Positions 1 to 13,075 of a stretch of 64,000 bases of DNA are shown piece after piece. The notes below the pieces were generated by a model. It was not told the DNA's origin. It worked only from the letters and a program-made list of their open reading frames with translations, and made no database searches. The DNA comes from Mesorhabditis belari (lineage: Eukaryota > Nematoda > Chromadorea > Rhabditida > Rhabditidae): positions 1,008,001 to 1,072,000 of the forward strand of contig CAUEEP010000742.1 in assembly GCA_958450365.1 (NCBI GenBank), written 5' to 3'. Position 1 is the first letter of the stretch, and each line of letters begins with the position of its first letter. The position numbers and the translations under genes are program-made.

Positions 1-74
1 GTATAAGTGAAACAATGTCAACTCAAAGTTGAATAGCTGAACATAAAGAATATCAATGAACGCGTAAACCTAAC

Positions 75-3000
75 CTTTCCACCGATTGTCATGAAAGATC
101 GACCTAGCGAGCGCCCGTAGAAGTGAATATCCCGAATGTACTCGCTGCCAACGAGATCTAAAATAAATAAAAATTAGATGCATTATATAAAGCTTTTAAA
201 ATGCTTAAAATTGCTCACCGATGCACATCGTCGTGATGATCAACCCGAGCACAATGTAGGCGAGTGTTAACGGAAAGAAATCCGAGTTCAGCGGTACGAT
301 GTCACCAAAACCTAAAAAAACAATTGCTTTTCATCAATTATACCTCTTTTCACTAACCGATCGTCGTGACGGTGACAAAACAAAAGTAGAAAGCGTCAAA
401 GAAATCCCAATTCTCCCAGAAACGAATCAACCATGCGCCACCAGCCACGTAGCCTGGAAAAGTTTAATGCTTTTAAGAACTAAACTGATAAAAGTATTAT
501 TTAAATATTTAATTTCTATGTACCGATCATGATGAAGAGGACGAAAATGACGGAAACGCGACGCTCGTGCGGTGCCTCGAATTCGACCTGGAAATTTGGA
601 TAAAAGTTGCACACGAATCACATTCAATCTACTAAGATATCTATTCTATTTCATCAATTCAAATCCAAACCTCATCGGCGCGAGCGTTCGTCTCTGCTGA
701 CTCCGATTTCCCTTCGCTGTCCGCATTGTGAATGTCGCTAATGTCTAAAATTGAACATTTCAAAGTTCACAGTTTGAACTTAAAAATGACTCATAATCAT
801 AATCAATCTTTAAACTTTAAACACTCGAAGTTTAAACTTTAAACTTTAAACACTCACCCTCAAAAGTGCCCGCATCAGACACCTCATCCCCATTCAGCAC
901 TCCATCTTGATTTCGTTTCCGAAATCGCTTCTTGTCCAGCTGATCCACTGTCGCCAATTGTTGTTGTTGTTGTTTATGCAGTTGATCAAGTAAAGCTTTC
1001 TTTCGTCTAAAAACTTTTGCTTTCCATTCCTTTCACTTTCCTGAAATCACCTCAACTGTATAAAGCAAAAACAGCACTTGAGCGTTCCCCAGAATTTCTT
1101 CCAACATTTCGACATCATCTTTCGCGATGTGTTGTGCACCCAGATGATACCGCCTAAAAGATTTATAATAAAAGCGAGAAAAAGCTGTCAAATACCCGAC
1201 AAAAATCGTCCCATATCGGCGATGGTGACGAGAATCAATGGGATACCGATGAGCGCATACAAAACGATGATCAATCGACCGAGCCATGTCCGCGGAACGA
1301 TGTGACCGTAACCTAAGATCAAATTTTAATCGATCTATGCACGAGAAAGCACAAAGAACATTTTGAGATGTAAAAGAAATAAGTTCATCGATCATCGCTT
1401 TTGAACAGCTTTTGCTTTCAGTTTATTTAACAAATTCTCGGAATTCATATGTTGAATTGAGTCTTGGCTTTTGAAATAAACTTTCTATCATTCAGCAAAT
1501 CAAAAAATTCTCTTGTTTTCAACGATTTCGTTCATATTTTATTCGTTTTACCCCAACTTCAATGAAATCTTCTTTCAAGTCATCGATAACTCGTTGAATC
1601 AAAAAAAGATTTGTCTTTTTTTTTTGGGGATAAAACTCGCGCAAAAACTCCCTAGAGTGACGTCCCAAATAGGAGAATTTTTGAAGAAAAAGAAAAGGAT
1701 GAGGAAAAAAAACGAGAAAAAGCTGTCACTCGGCAATCGCTTGCGTATTATTCAGCAATGAGTTCACACTCGAAGTGGCCTCTAGGGAATTTTCGCGAGA
1801 GAAAAACTGAAGAAAAAAAACGACAGTGACTTTTGTTTCTTCTTATTTCCCTTATTCTTATTCGCTTTTTGATGTCTTTGAGATTTTTTTCGGATTCGAT
1901 TTGGAGAAAAACTTGGCAATGGGCTTAAATTTAAGAAAAAGTTCAAGGGAAATGTTGAAAAAAACAAAGTTTATCTAAACTTATCTATCTAGTTTATTTA
2001 AATCTAAAAATTTCACCCACCAATAGTCGTGATGGCCGTCCACGAGAAGAAAATCGAGGCGCCGAATGACCATTTCACTGGGCCATCGCCGCGAATGATA
2101 TCATCGGGAATCATGTAATTCTTTTGTGTAATCGTGAAAAACATCGCGAATAATGTGATCCATTCTAAAAATTGTGCGAAATTTAAAAAGAAAAATCTTA
2201 ATCAACTCACGCATCCTCGGCGGTACGCTCGAATTCGGTGAAGCGCTCTTGTCGTAGCCGCCATAGCCGCTCTATTGTCTAAAAATGTTTTGTTGAATGG
2301 TTTTAAACGAAACTGTAGCTTTGAGGCTCGTCTAAACTAGTCTAAACTAGTCTAAACTAGTCTAAACTAGGCTAAACTAGTCTAAACTAGTCTAAACCAG
2401 TCTAAACTAGATGAGCAGGCAAGAAACCGTACTTGAAACTTGGGAACTGGGAAAGCAAGCATTGAAATGGCTTGACCCGCTCAAGAAACCTACCTGCAGA
2501 CTGATTTTGCTAATCTAATCAGACTTTTCATCTTTCCTAACTCCTTGACTAAATGAATACCTCATATAAACCATTTTTATTTAAAATTTGATTCGAAACA
2601 TTCAAAAACTCACTTCTTTTTTGAAAGTGGTGACCCGTGTACAAGTTTCATTGCGCAATTGCATCTCGTAAGGCATTTCTACCTAAAGTATTCATCAAAA
2701 AATTCAATGTTATTCCAGAAAAAAAAAACTTACATTGTGAAAGACAGCCGCACCGAGTAGGGTGTACATAGCTGAGAGAAGAACCAAACCAACGTGTGGT
2801 AACATTATTCGGAGTCTCTGAAAGCAAAGGAAACTCATGTTTTTCATTTTTTCACTAGCTAGTATTCTTTGAGTAGTTTTCTTGATAATTTAAAATCTGT
2901 TTTTCAAAAAAATCACCTCAATTTTAAGTATTATAAAGATAAAAGTAAAGTTTTTCAAAAAAAAACCGCTCAAAGAACACTGTTAATCAATTAAAAATCG

Positions 3001-6000
3001 ATTCGCGAAAAAGAAAAACGAAAAAAAAAAAAAGACAACTCAGCAAAATTGTTGATCGGCAACGGGTCAAAGAAAAGCCACGATCAATCCACGTATGGCG
3101 GATAATTTGGGGTAAAGTAATTGAGCAAAATGGTCAGAGCTTTCTAGTTTTGAAATTATTTCGGACTAAACTATCACGAAGGCAATGTTTTATATGCGAA
3201 AAACACCTCGGGCTTGAAGGCGGTTTTCCTTGCCGATTCCCACACCTCCAAATGAATTTTTGCTATTTTTGAGATTAAAAAGCAAAAAAAAAGTTAAACA
3301 AGCTTTTTCTTTTGGCAAAGACAAAACAATATGCTCTATTCTATTTGTTTTGGCTACCTTAAATACTGTAATATTACCCCACCCCCCTTCGTACAGTCGC
3401 GTAGTCGCAAAAGTTTTTTAGTATTTTAGTATTTCATTTTTTTTAAAGCGCCCGTACTTTCAAAAAATGCGTCTTTCGTATCAAAAAATAGCCCTGAATT
3501 TCAGCTATTTTTTGATATTTAAGCGAGCATTGTAGCATAAACCAGTGTCGAGAAAAACCTCGTTCAAAGCTAGGCTACGCAACACTCCGCACTGTCATTA
3601 TGGGGGTGGGATACTATTACAGTATTTACGATAGGTTATTGGTTGAGAAAAAGGGCATCGAAGTTGTGCGAGAGTAACTAATAGACGTAAAAAAGTTTTA
3701 ATTGATTCCGAAATTGAAAAAAAAAATACAAAGAAAAGAAGTTTAGTTTAGCATATTGTGTTCTTTTAGACTTTTAGATTACTTTTAGATTACTTTTTAG
3801 ATTACTTATCAATGAATCTTTTGTTGTTTAATCTATCAGCACAACCGCGATCCCTGTGAAAGCTTTGTTTCTTTGTTTCTTTCTTTTCTTTCTTTTCCTT
3901 TCTCTCACAAACCTTTTTCCATCTTTCTTTCGGGCTTTTCTTTGTTTGATCCTCGTTTTCCTCATCGATATTGTCCAAATCGCCTTCATTTCGATCGAGG
4001 TAGAGATTGAGGCGCTCGGCGCTGAAAAAAAAAACAGTGATTTGAATGTTTTAATGAACAAATTTTTACTACTTACTTCAAAAATAGATTTCTTTTTCCG
4101 AAAGTTAACGAAAAACTGATAAATACTTTACTTCTAACTTTAAAAGGCTTTAGAAATTCAGTTTGAAGTTTATCAACGATTTTTTTAAACAACTTACCAA
4201 TGAAAGCGTTTATATAAAATTTACCTTTTTTACCGATTGAGAAAGTCGTTTTAAACGATACTCTTTTTACGCTTTTCGATTGAACTTTTAGACTTAGTAC
4301 TTGTAGAAATCTCTAGTTAAACTTTTATTACTTATATACCGTATTCCCTCTAATAGTAGTGCACCGCGCCGAGCCGAGTTGGTGACTATTTTACGGTTCC
4401 CAAGCTTTCCCAGAAGTCCAACACTCAAATCTCCCACTAGATCTCATCGTCGGCTACATTTTCCGACCCCACATCGATAGGTTCTGATAAGCGGTTCTCG
4501 AGATTTCGAGGAATTTAGGCGATGCTCAGGATGCACTACTATTAGAGAGAAGACGGTGTCATTTATCTAAATGTAAGTCTAGTGTCAGAGCCAGATCAGA
4601 AGTCGAATCCCGACCTAGGCTGGCCTGTAAACCTGGCTTGAGCTTGTGTGATCCATAATATTAGAGAGTATACGGTATATGCTCTACTAAATTTTTCTAA
4701 AAAATAATTTCGATTTTTACGATTCTTATGTGTAGCTTTTCGAGGAGATGAGGGGTAAATCTTGTAATAAAGAGATAATTGAATTGAACTGAGTGAGTGA
4801 CTGGATAGGAAATGGAACGCATATTGGCGAGAAAGGGATAAGGAGAGAAATTTGATTTCAGATTGAGCAAAAAGGGAAAGAAATGAACTCCCCAACTCCC
4901 ACTTCTTATGTTCTTGATTGCAAATGAAATTTTGCTAAATTTTGAAGAGTTATGAGGGATCGACTTTTTCCGCTTTATACTTTGTGCTCTCAATCGCAAG
5001 AAATTAGCAAGAAAGCAATCTCTTTTGGTGCACTAGATTCTCTTCGATTTTCCAAAGAATCCAAAGTACGCTAGAAGAGATTTGTTTATGTTTTTGAATA
5101 GTGCAAAGTACACAAGACAATGATATTTTATTTGTTTTTTTTTTTTGTTAAATAATCAAGAATTTAAAGTAAAACTAAAGTAAAACTAAAGTAAAACTAA
5201 ACAAGAACTGATTGAATCTAAAGATCTCTAACCTAAAATGAGATAAACCCGCTGTTCTTAGTTTATTAGAATAGTATTTATTAGAATTTATTATTATTAT
5301 AATTTCTTTAATTTCTAATACTTTTTATACATTATTTCATGATGTTTAAAAGCTTTTAAAATCAATTTTTGATTTTTAAATTTGCAATGTTTCAGGGTGA
5401 TCTGTACCACCTTCCCCATTCGCTCACTTGTTGGTGAAAAACATGATTCACGGGTCCCCATAGGGATCTTTTCTTCTTTTTTTTCTCCTTCTTAAGAAGA
5501 AAGACGAGTTACCCTCGAAACATCGAGCAGTTATCGCTCAAAAGTTGCCGATGCAAACAAAGAGAAAAAGAAAGAAGACAACCAGGAAATTATCGAATTA
5601 TCGAAATCGAAATTATCGAATTATCGAAATCGAAATTATCGATAACTTTTTCACCGAAAATTTTTTTTTAATCAAATTCTTGCTCTTGTTTACATCGTTT
5701 CCCATTTATTTACTGAAATAGAAAGCTTTTTTTTTTTGATTATTTAAAAGTTAAAAAGTTGAGTAGAGATAGATTTTATGATTAAAATTGAAATTTGATA
5801 GAATTTGGGTTGAACAAAGAAAAAAACATTGATATAATTAAGTTTTCTGGGTCTTTTTCTTTACAATGAAACTCACAGAAATTGAGTAATTCATTTGAAT
5901 TGCAATGAAAACTAGAAGAATAACTTGAAAGTAAATTGAATCGAATGATTACCGTATTTTCCCTAATAGTCATGCACTCGGGGAGCCGAGTTGATGACTA

Positions 6001-9000
6001 TTTGACGGCTTTCAAAATTTTCCCAGAAGCTCAACACTCAGGAAAATAAAGAGATTTTTTGTCGATTGATCTTTTCTTTCATATTGCCGAGTTGGTGACT
6101 ATTTTACGGTTTCCAAGCTTTCCCAGAAGCTCAACACTCTAATCCCCGACTAGATCTCATCGTCAGCTACATTTTCCGATCCCACATCGATAGGTTCTGA
6201 TAAGCGGTTCTCGAGATTTCGAGGAATTTAGGCGAAGCTCTGGGTGCACTACTTTTAGAGAGAATACGGTAAATTGAATCAGCTTATTGGGATAAATAAA
6301 CAAAAAGAAAAACAAACTTTTGCAGGTAAAAAACGCCTAATGATGTGCGCTTCGTGAAATCCAATGGATTCGACACTGAGAAATGGATCATTGAATGATC
6401 GATTCGAAAAGAAAAATTTCGAATTTCAACAGCACAAAATACTCGAATGAAACCACGACTTTTTTTTCTTTTGTTTTCATTTCAAACTCTTCTTACTTCT
6501 CTAAACTCAACGATAGCTTCCAGATAGAAGTGAGAAAGAAAAGAGGTTTGCAATTAGGAAATGAAGCCCCGTGAAAAGAGGATGGCTTCAGAGTAAAGGG
6601 AAAATAGGGGCCGAATGATGGGGAAAGAGATGACCACAACTACAACTCTCAGCTATTCCTCAATGAAATAACACCTACACTGGTACTTCAAAATGGAATT
6701 GATCAGCTTTTAAGTGCTGATTGATCTAGATAAGATGCGGAAGAAGATTTCGTTTTTACCTGAGCTCTTCGGGATTTGGTAAATCGCGTAAAGATGGCGG
6801 GGAAGAGGGTGGGCCAAATGAGTGCGATGGTGAGGCGTCAATGTGAAGCGGATAGCTGAGACGAGCACCGATCACAGGATTCGAGTGTCCTTGTGATCCG
6901 CCGGGGATCGGTGGTGGATGGGTGGAGCCGGCTGTCCCACTCCCACCTGGTGCTCCACCTTTCTCTCCGCCACTCACGCGCCTCCCCGGCGCCTGATGAT
7001 GATAGTAGAGCGGGTTGAGTATTTTTCCCGAATCTTGAGCGAATAATCAAAAGAATATTGAAAGAATAGTAGAGTCGAAAGGCAGATTTTTGGATTTACA
7101 ATAGCTTCAGGACTTCTACAGCTTCAGGACTTCAACCAATAGTGCTTAACAAATAGGATTCAAGCCAAGGATTCAATATTCAATAGAAACTTGAGTCCAG
7201 ATTGTAGTTAGTTTCAAAAGCCCAACTACCAGGTATAGTATCAATTTTTGTCAATTTCATACGCAGAATTCGCTTCGATTTAGAATTAGCTCAAAGAATT
7301 CAAATTCAATATTTCAAATCTAGCTAAGAGTTTTAAATAACTCTAAAATAGGTTCATAAGAATGGATGGACTTAAGAATTGAGCTCCAAAAGGAGTAGAA
7401 TATTCAGATCTGGAGGGATGGACAAGGCAAAAAAAAAAAGAAAGAACCAAAAAGGGTGAAAGGGCGGGGTCAACACCCTGAAAAGGATTGGAAAGGAGAA
7501 TCGCAATCCGAGAAATGCAAAAGATCGAAAAGAAATGAAAAATGGCATAAAAGTGAACGTTTCTCGTTTTTAAAAAACCCTTCTTTCTTTAATTGAAGAT
7601 CAAGAGATTCAGTTGAGCTTTGAGATTTTTCAACTTTAACCTACTAATCCAATACTTGAATTACAGCCGGTTTAGTTGCACTTTAGTCATCGAAGAAGTC
7701 GTGGAAGGGCTTGCTAAAGAAAAGATCAAGACAAATGGACAAAAGACAAGTACGATAAGTGCCTTAGGATCTAAAGAAATCGTTGGATCAAGACCAGAAG
7801 CCAAGGTCTTCTCTGATCTGGATCAACCAGTCTGAATTCGACTCTTGACCAGGCTCTGGTTCTTGACTTGGTCATTAGTCTATCCTTTCCTTGTCTGATC
7901 ATTCATTCATCAAGATTAGATTAGTTTAGTTCATCTGATCTGCTAAGTTAACAACGTTTTTTGGCCTCATTTTCTAAACCAAATGTAAACCTGAAAAAAT
8001 CTGTATCTCCCCCACCTCTAGTTGTTAGAAAAAAAAATGTTATTTATCTCCCCAATCTGTATCTCCCCAATCTGTATCTCCCCAATCTGCATCTCCCCAA
8101 TCTGTATCTCCCCAATCTGCATCTCCCCAATCTGCATCTCCCCAATCTGGATCTCCCCAATCTGTATCTCCCCCAACTTGTTTTTAAAGCCCATTTAAAA
8201 TCCCATTTTAAATGCACTCCTTTCAAATGTTGATGTTCCAATGAAAAAACTCAAAAGTGAAATCTTTTTCTCTTTTGAAAAATGCAAATGAGGTCATGTT
8301 TCGGATTCTTTTTTTTCCTTTCAAAAACCCAGCTTATGTCTCTCACTTTTTTTCCTTTCTTTAAAAAATTCGCCCTTCTCAAGTTTTTTTTTCTTGCTTT
8401 TAAGAGCCCCAACTTTGTCACTTCTTCGTTTTTTTTCTTTTTCTTCTGAGCGCGAGAGCCGAGTTTTTGCGTAATAAATCCTCAAAAAAGTCGAAGAAAG
8501 ACAGGAGTTTAGAAAAAAAAGGAAAGGAAGGGGATCTTCAGCTTCAATTTTAAGGACAACACCGGAATTGAGCTGGAACAGGGATGTTTGCAATGCTAAT
8601 CCTAGTCAAGTCTGACCCTGAAAATCTCTTTATCTTGATCGGGAATTTTCCTGGCTACATTGATTACAGTTTTACGGTTGGCTGAGCTGTCTAGTCTGGC
8701 TAGAAGTCTGACTCTAGTCTGACCCTGAACTATTCCTTCAGCTGGCTTATTGGCTTTGGACTTGGTCTGACTTTAATCTGGGCTTGAGCGATCTTGAGCA
8801 ATTTTTAGAGGATTTGTCGGCTTTTCTATCAAATCTAACCTAGACGAACACTTCTGGGAGTGCTGCAATGAGTGTAACAACTCACTGGCAGTGCTGCAAT
8901 GAGTGTAACGACTCACTGGCAGTGCTGCAATGAGTGTAACGACTCATTGGCAGTGCTGCAATGAGTGTAACAACTTTAGGCTCTTTTGAACACCCGAAAA

Positions 9001-10963
9001 CAGCTGAAAAGCTCGACAAAATGTGTGCCGGTTTTGCCAATCAAAAGAGATTCACGATGTTTATATCCAGAGTGCTTGAGAGTTGGGGGGAAGGCCCATC
9101 AACGCCTCTTCAGGTGGGGGTGAAGAGTGGAGAGTGGGGTTGAGGAAAGGCACAAGAGACGGGGGACGCGGTTGGCCCCCCTGGGGACACGCAAAAACCT
9201 CGCCACTCATAGAAAAAGCCATCCCCTTTAGCTCACTTATAACGAACGCTTCGAAATGATCATCTAAGGAACTAATCTGTCAGTGTTTCTCTTATGAAAG
9301 CTTTAAATGATTCAGATCAATTCAGGCAAAGCACTGGGATTGTTGTATGAGAGAAAGCACTGAGATTGTATGAGAGAAAATCCTCAAGTATTCACTTGTA
9401 GAGAGACTTTCTCTCATACAACATTTTCCTAAACTTGATTAACGTCCAATTCAATTTCAATCTGAAAATTGGATTTATCAGTATTGACTATCAATGATTG
9501 ACTACCAATGATTGACTAGCATTGATTGACTACCAATAATTGACTATCAATAATTGACTTCCTAGAAAAGAAAGAAGCTTCCACTTTTCTGGATAAAGCT
9601 GAAAATTTAGAGGAAGAGAAGGGAGATGAGGAAGCTTTGTTCTTCAGGGAATCAAATGGGAGAAAGGTTTCGCTTCGTTTCGCTTCGTTTCGATTCTTTT
9701 CTCTTTTCGAAAATCGAGCCCCACTATTCATCTGAGCTGTCATCGCCTTTTCGGGGGCAGGGGCATACTTTCAAAAAGACTTGAGCAAGACTTTAGAGTT
9801 TACGGGCATAAAATGGTAGTAATTCAAATACATTACAAAACGTTTGTTATCACTAGATACCATCAAACATTTTATAAAGGAAAATCATTTAAATCTTACA
9901 ATTTACCCTAGTTTATTTCTTCTTTTTTTTTATGATTTCTTGCTTTCTAACTCATGTAGAGTGCATCTTTTTTATTGAAAAAAAGTCAGCTGATCTCTTC
10001 CCCATGAAACCCATTCCATAAAGGAAAGCCATAAGGATTGAAGCACGGATTGAAAGATCCGGGATTTCACTCGGATTTAGGAAAGGAGGATAGACTTCTG
10101 AGAGAAGACCTCAACTCTTCCACAGGTCCTTACCCCTCCCCAGAGACATCCACCAACCCCTTTCCAGTCATCCAGTCATTCTCAGTTCAAGCTCTTCCCT
10201 TCTTCTTCCCTTCTTCTTCCTTCTTCTTCCTTCCTTCAGCTTATTTCTACTCCTTTCCCCCTTTCACCCACTTGCACTCACTGATTTTTTTTTGCGAAAA
10301 TCTTTTTTTTCAATCCTCTTCTCCCATCAAAAGTGGAAATATTTTTCTGTGAATAAAAGAAATTCTCCTGGAAATTCCCTTGGAAATAGGGATTTCAAAA
10401 AATGAATGGCAAGGCTAAGTAATCGATAACTCCTTTGCATTATCAAAAAATGAATGGCAAGGCTAAATAATCGATAACTTCTTTGCATTATCAAAAAATG
10501 AATGACAAGGCTAAGTAATCGATAATTCTTTTTGCATTAAAAGATTCAGAATCATTAAAAATCTAAATTTCTCAACTTTTCTATCAAATCGACAGAAAAT
10601 GACACGAAATGACTCACTCGAAATCCCTCGTTGCCGTGTTCGTCCTGCGCAACAATTTCTTCAGCGCTGCTCTTGGCACTTGCGGTGTTAACGGGAAATC
10701 GGGAGTGGTCGCATTTGTTATTTCGGAAACTTCGGGAATTGTGCTTAACAAGTGTGACCCAGTTGCCTCATCGAAACGCATTGGGTTTCCATTTTTGTCC
10801 ATAACAAGTAAAGTGTTTCGAGAAATTGATTGAAGTCGTTGTCGTTGTTCATCATTTCCTTCATCGTCAGCAAAAGTGAAGAAATCATTTTTTCTTTGCT
10901 TATCCATTTCGAGAATAGAGTCCAATTTTTCGTAAAAATATTGGCTTTTTGACGAACATGTGG
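75..10963 (-). CDS. Two-pore-domain (K2P/TWK) potassium channel, 3' end outside window
   Basis: Forms background K+ leak channels in the plasma membrane; the K2P layout is TM1-P1-TM2-TM3-P2-TM4. Exons read on the minus strand: 10963-10618, 7033-6760, 2815-2734, 2682-2614, 2278-2211, 2164-2021, 1312-1196, 1153-1051, 1006-858, 744-671, 587-524, 453-358, 311-219, 157-75. TM1 is in 2815-2734 (LPHVGLVLLSAMYTLLGAAV). Pore 1 reads TTIGYGHIVP across the 2021/1312 junction, TM2 follows, a Lys/Gln-rich cytosolic loop is in 1153-671, TM3 in 587-453, pore 2 reads TTIGFGDIVP across 358/311, and TM4 ends MCIDLVG. Both selectivity filters look intact. The last visible exon ends in a donor at 75, so the C-terminal tail lies beyond the window. 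The Pro/Gly/Ser-rich 7033-6760 exon and the acidic 10963-10618 exon form a long cytosolic N terminus and are less certain than the pore exons. The 2211/2164 junction is one base out of frame at the best splice sites; a weaker donor inside the exon (GTACCG, before 2235) would restore frame. Confidence 0.88.
2331..2410. repeat. 10-bp minisatellite
   Basis: Eight tandem copies of TCTAAACTAG with few changes, inside the channel intron between 2278 and 2614. Confidence 0.95.
3360..3628. mobile_element. MITE family A, copy 1
   Basis: About 270 bp with terminal inverted repeats: left end TAAATACTGTAAT..., right end ...ATTACAGTATTTA. The interior matches the copy at 63.0-63.3 kb through shared stretches such as AGCGAGCATTGTAGCATAAA. 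No coding capacity, so a non-autonomous DNA transposon. It sits in the long intron between 2815 and 6760 of the channel gene. The ends begin and end with TA next to the inverted repeats, as Tc1/mariner-type MITEs do, but I cannot assign a superfamily. Confidence 0.85.
4337..4559. mobile_element. MITE family B, copy 1
   Basis: Starts TACCGTATTCCCTCTAATAG and ends in its near inverse (CTATTAGAGAGAAGACGGTG). The interior (CAAGCTTTCCCAGAAG, ATCGATAGGTTCTGATAAGC, CTCGAGATTTCGAGGAATTT) recurs at 5950, 21738 and 21968. No ORF. It lies in the channel intron. A solitary end-like piece (TTAGAGAGTATACGGTA) follows at about 4659. Confidence 0.85.
5950..6271. mobile_element. MITE family B, copy 2 (longest, with internal duplication)
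   Basis: Bounded by TACCGTATT and AATACGGTA. It carries the family B core twice over its 5' part (TTCCCAGAAGCTCAACACTC occurs at about 6020 and 6120), separated by an insert containing TTTTTTGTCGATTGATC, whose reverse complement also occurs beside the 21968 copy. It lies in the same channel intron. Non-coding. Confidence 0.85.
8044..8175. repeat. 15-bp minisatellite
   Basis: Nine tandem copies of ATCTCCCCAATCTGT or close variants, in the channel intron. Translating it gives a repetitive LPNLY-type peptide which I treat as spurious. Confidence 0.95.
8858..8975. repeat. 31-bp minisatellite
   Basis: Nearly four copies of a 31-base unit containing GGCAGTGCTGCAATGAGTGT, in the channel intron. 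Confidence 0.93.
10396..10540. repeat. About 49-bp tandem repeat, three copies
   Basis: Three copies of a unit containing AATGAATGGCAAGGCTAAGT followed by AATCGATAACT and TTTGCATTA, just downstream of the channel exon ending at 10618. Confidence 0.93.
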
Positions 10964-11029
10964 CTAGAGAGAGAGAGATTGTTTAGATTTTGATTTGAAA
11001 GAAGCTTTGATCTTTGAAAGAAGCTTTGA

Positions 11030-11200
11030 TTGATTGAGAGCTGTGATTGAGAGCTGAGGTTTTAAGAGCTGTGATTCAGAGCTGAGATTTGAAGAGCTGA
11101 GATTCAGAGCTGAGATTCAGAGCTGTGATTCAGAGCTGAGATTTGAAGAGCTGAGATTCAGAGCTGAGATTCAGAGCTGTGATTCAGAGCTGAGCTTTTA
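11030..11200. repeat. GAGCTGAGATTCA tandem repeat
   Basis: Diverged tandem copies of GAGCTGAGATTCAGAGCTGT with TTGAA variants, in the presumed first intron of the channel gene. Confidence 0.85.
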
Positions 11201-11817
11201 AAATAGCATTTGGATAACAGGAATTGTTTAAATAAAAGATAAATTAGGAATTGCTAGAATTGTGGTTTTTTACGATTTCGATGTAGTGAAATAGAATAAA
11301 ATCGAATAAAATAGAATAGAATAGAATAAAATCGAATCAAAATTCCCAATTCAATAAAGCTCCATACAATGTGATCCAAAAATCAAATAAATATTTGAGA
11401 ATTGATGACAGAAAAATCTATAAAAGCTTATAAAGGCCCACTCGAGTTTTCACCACACAGAAAAGAGAGAGCAAAAATAATATCCCCCTTCACCGCGAGA
11501 GATCCATTCCACCTCCCGGGAAGTAAAGATCTTTGAAGAGATCTTTCAACACTCTTTATCCACACCTATGTGTTATTATAGAACTACTTACTCTCCACCT
11601 AACATTCTTCCATAAATCCCCCTTTCAGAAATGCAAAAGCCTCAACCTAAATCTTTCCACAAAGAGTTAAGAGCTCATTTGGAAACTTTAGAGTAATTCA
11701 AAGCTGATTCTGCTCTACTTTGAATGCTTTACTTTGAGGAAAGCTTAAGCAAAAGAGACCTGGATGGATTCAGCAATCAGTTTCCACCCACAAACCAAAA
11801 ATTTCTTTTTAACTTAC

Positions 11818-12275
11818 CGTGGTTTAATGCTGAGAATCTCCGAGTCACTCCTCCCACTTTTCCCCATTTTTGATGATCGTTTTGATCGTCTTCTTTCATG
11901 CAAATATTCATGAAATGTTAATGGTGGGGAGATTCGATTTGATTGATTTGATTTTGATTGATTTGATTTTGATTTATTAGGCTTTTTGATCGATTTCCTT
12001 CTTGGCTTCTCGATGTAGAATGGTTTTTCGAAAACTCGATTCAATACACCATTTGATTTGTGGTTTGATCGATTCAAAAGAATATCTGAGTTTTTAGAAG
12101 ATGAATTCGAATGCGGCTTTGAAATAAAATTAGCTCGATGACTGCCGAGGATTGAAGTTGAATCAAAGTCAGCTTTGGAAACTGTGTGCCAGATGGGTTG
12201 GAGTTTGGAGGGGGATTTTCGGCTTCTCTCTTCATCATCGGGTTTCGGAATATCGGTGGGCAATTTGGGAAACAT
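11818..12275 (-). CDS. Possible first coding exon of the K2P channel gene
   Basis: An open stretch starts with ATG at 12275 (MFPKLPTDIPKPDDEERSRK) and runs 152 codons, rich in Ser, Lys, Arg and Asn, ending at a good donor (CACG then GTAAGT) at 11818. It looks like a disordered, basic cytosolic N terminus. It lies upstream of and on the same strand as the channel exons, so it is probably their 5' exon or an alternative first exon. Joined to the preferred acceptor at 10963 it goes out of frame by one base; a weaker acceptor about 19 bases further in (after CAAAAAG) would keep frame. It could also be a separate gene. No family recognised. Confidence 0.4.
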
Positions 12276-12869
12276 TTGTGCTTAGATTATTGAAGGAAAT
12301 CGATTGTTCATTGTATCAAAAAAGGATAAATAAGTGGGTCTTCTGTTCAAAAGATAATGATTCTTCGAAAAATGCAATTTACTTGTTTGCAATTGATCGA
12401 AATCGATATGAGCAATATGAGATCGAAAAAACGAAAGGTAAATGTGGAATTGCGGTGAGGCTATCTTTGTGTTTTGTGAATTCAGCAATTCTTTTCAAAA
12501 ATGCCCCCGGAAGCAGCGGAATTTTTGATGATTTCCCCGATTTTTCCACATTTCAAAGCAGGTTTTTCCCCAGTTAGGTTTATTCGAAAAAATTTTGCTG
12601 AAAATTTACGGAAACTTATTTAAAAAGTAATAAAAAGTAAAGAATCATGTTTCCAAATTAAATAATGAAAAAAGAGAAAAACGAAACAAACCGCATAATC
12701 CGCGACGCGAACTTAGCTCGAGCAAACATAGAGATTTGAAGTGATTCAACGACTATCCAACAGATGATGATGTTTGATGATGTCCCACAATGAGATCACT
12801 CATCCTCAATCAATTCTTCCTTTTTCTCTTTGACTTTTTTGAATTCTAGAAATAATATATAACATTGAA

Positions 12870-13028
12870 CAAGAAGAAGAAGAAGAAGAAGAGGAAGAGG
12901 AAGAAGAGGAAGAGAGGAAGAGGAAGAAGAAGAAGAAGAAAGAAGAAGAAGAGGAAGAAGAGGAGGAAGAAGAAGAAGAGAGGAGGAAGAAGAAGAGGAG
13001 GAAGAAGAAGAAGAAGAGGAAGAAGAGG

Positions 13029-13063
<35 letters not shown>

Positions 13064-13075
13064 AGAGAGGAGGAA
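12870..13075. repeat. Polypurine GAA/GGA tract
   Basis: About 205 bases of almost pure purine on the plus strand (AGAAGAAGAGGAAGAGG and similar). It is open in several frames only because of composition. Polypurine tracts of this kind can form triplex structures. I do not call a gene here. Confidence 0.93.

Larger units (their letters stand above)
7034..10617. other. Long channel intron, no exon confidently seen
   Basis: This 3.6 kb stretch lies between two N-terminal channel exons. It holds the minisatellites at 8044, 8858 and 10396 and low-complexity Lys/Ser- or Glu-rich open stretches that I judge non-coding. The flanking exons do not join in frame directly (one base over), so one small unseen exon is possible here. 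Confidence 0.5.

Noticed and set aside
8044..8241. LPNLY / LGRYR repeat peptides
   Set aside because: Translations of the 15-bp intronic minisatellite.
8858..8975. Possible CRISPR-like array
   Set aside because: The units are contiguous with no unique spacers, so it is an ordinary minisatellite in a eukaryotic genome.
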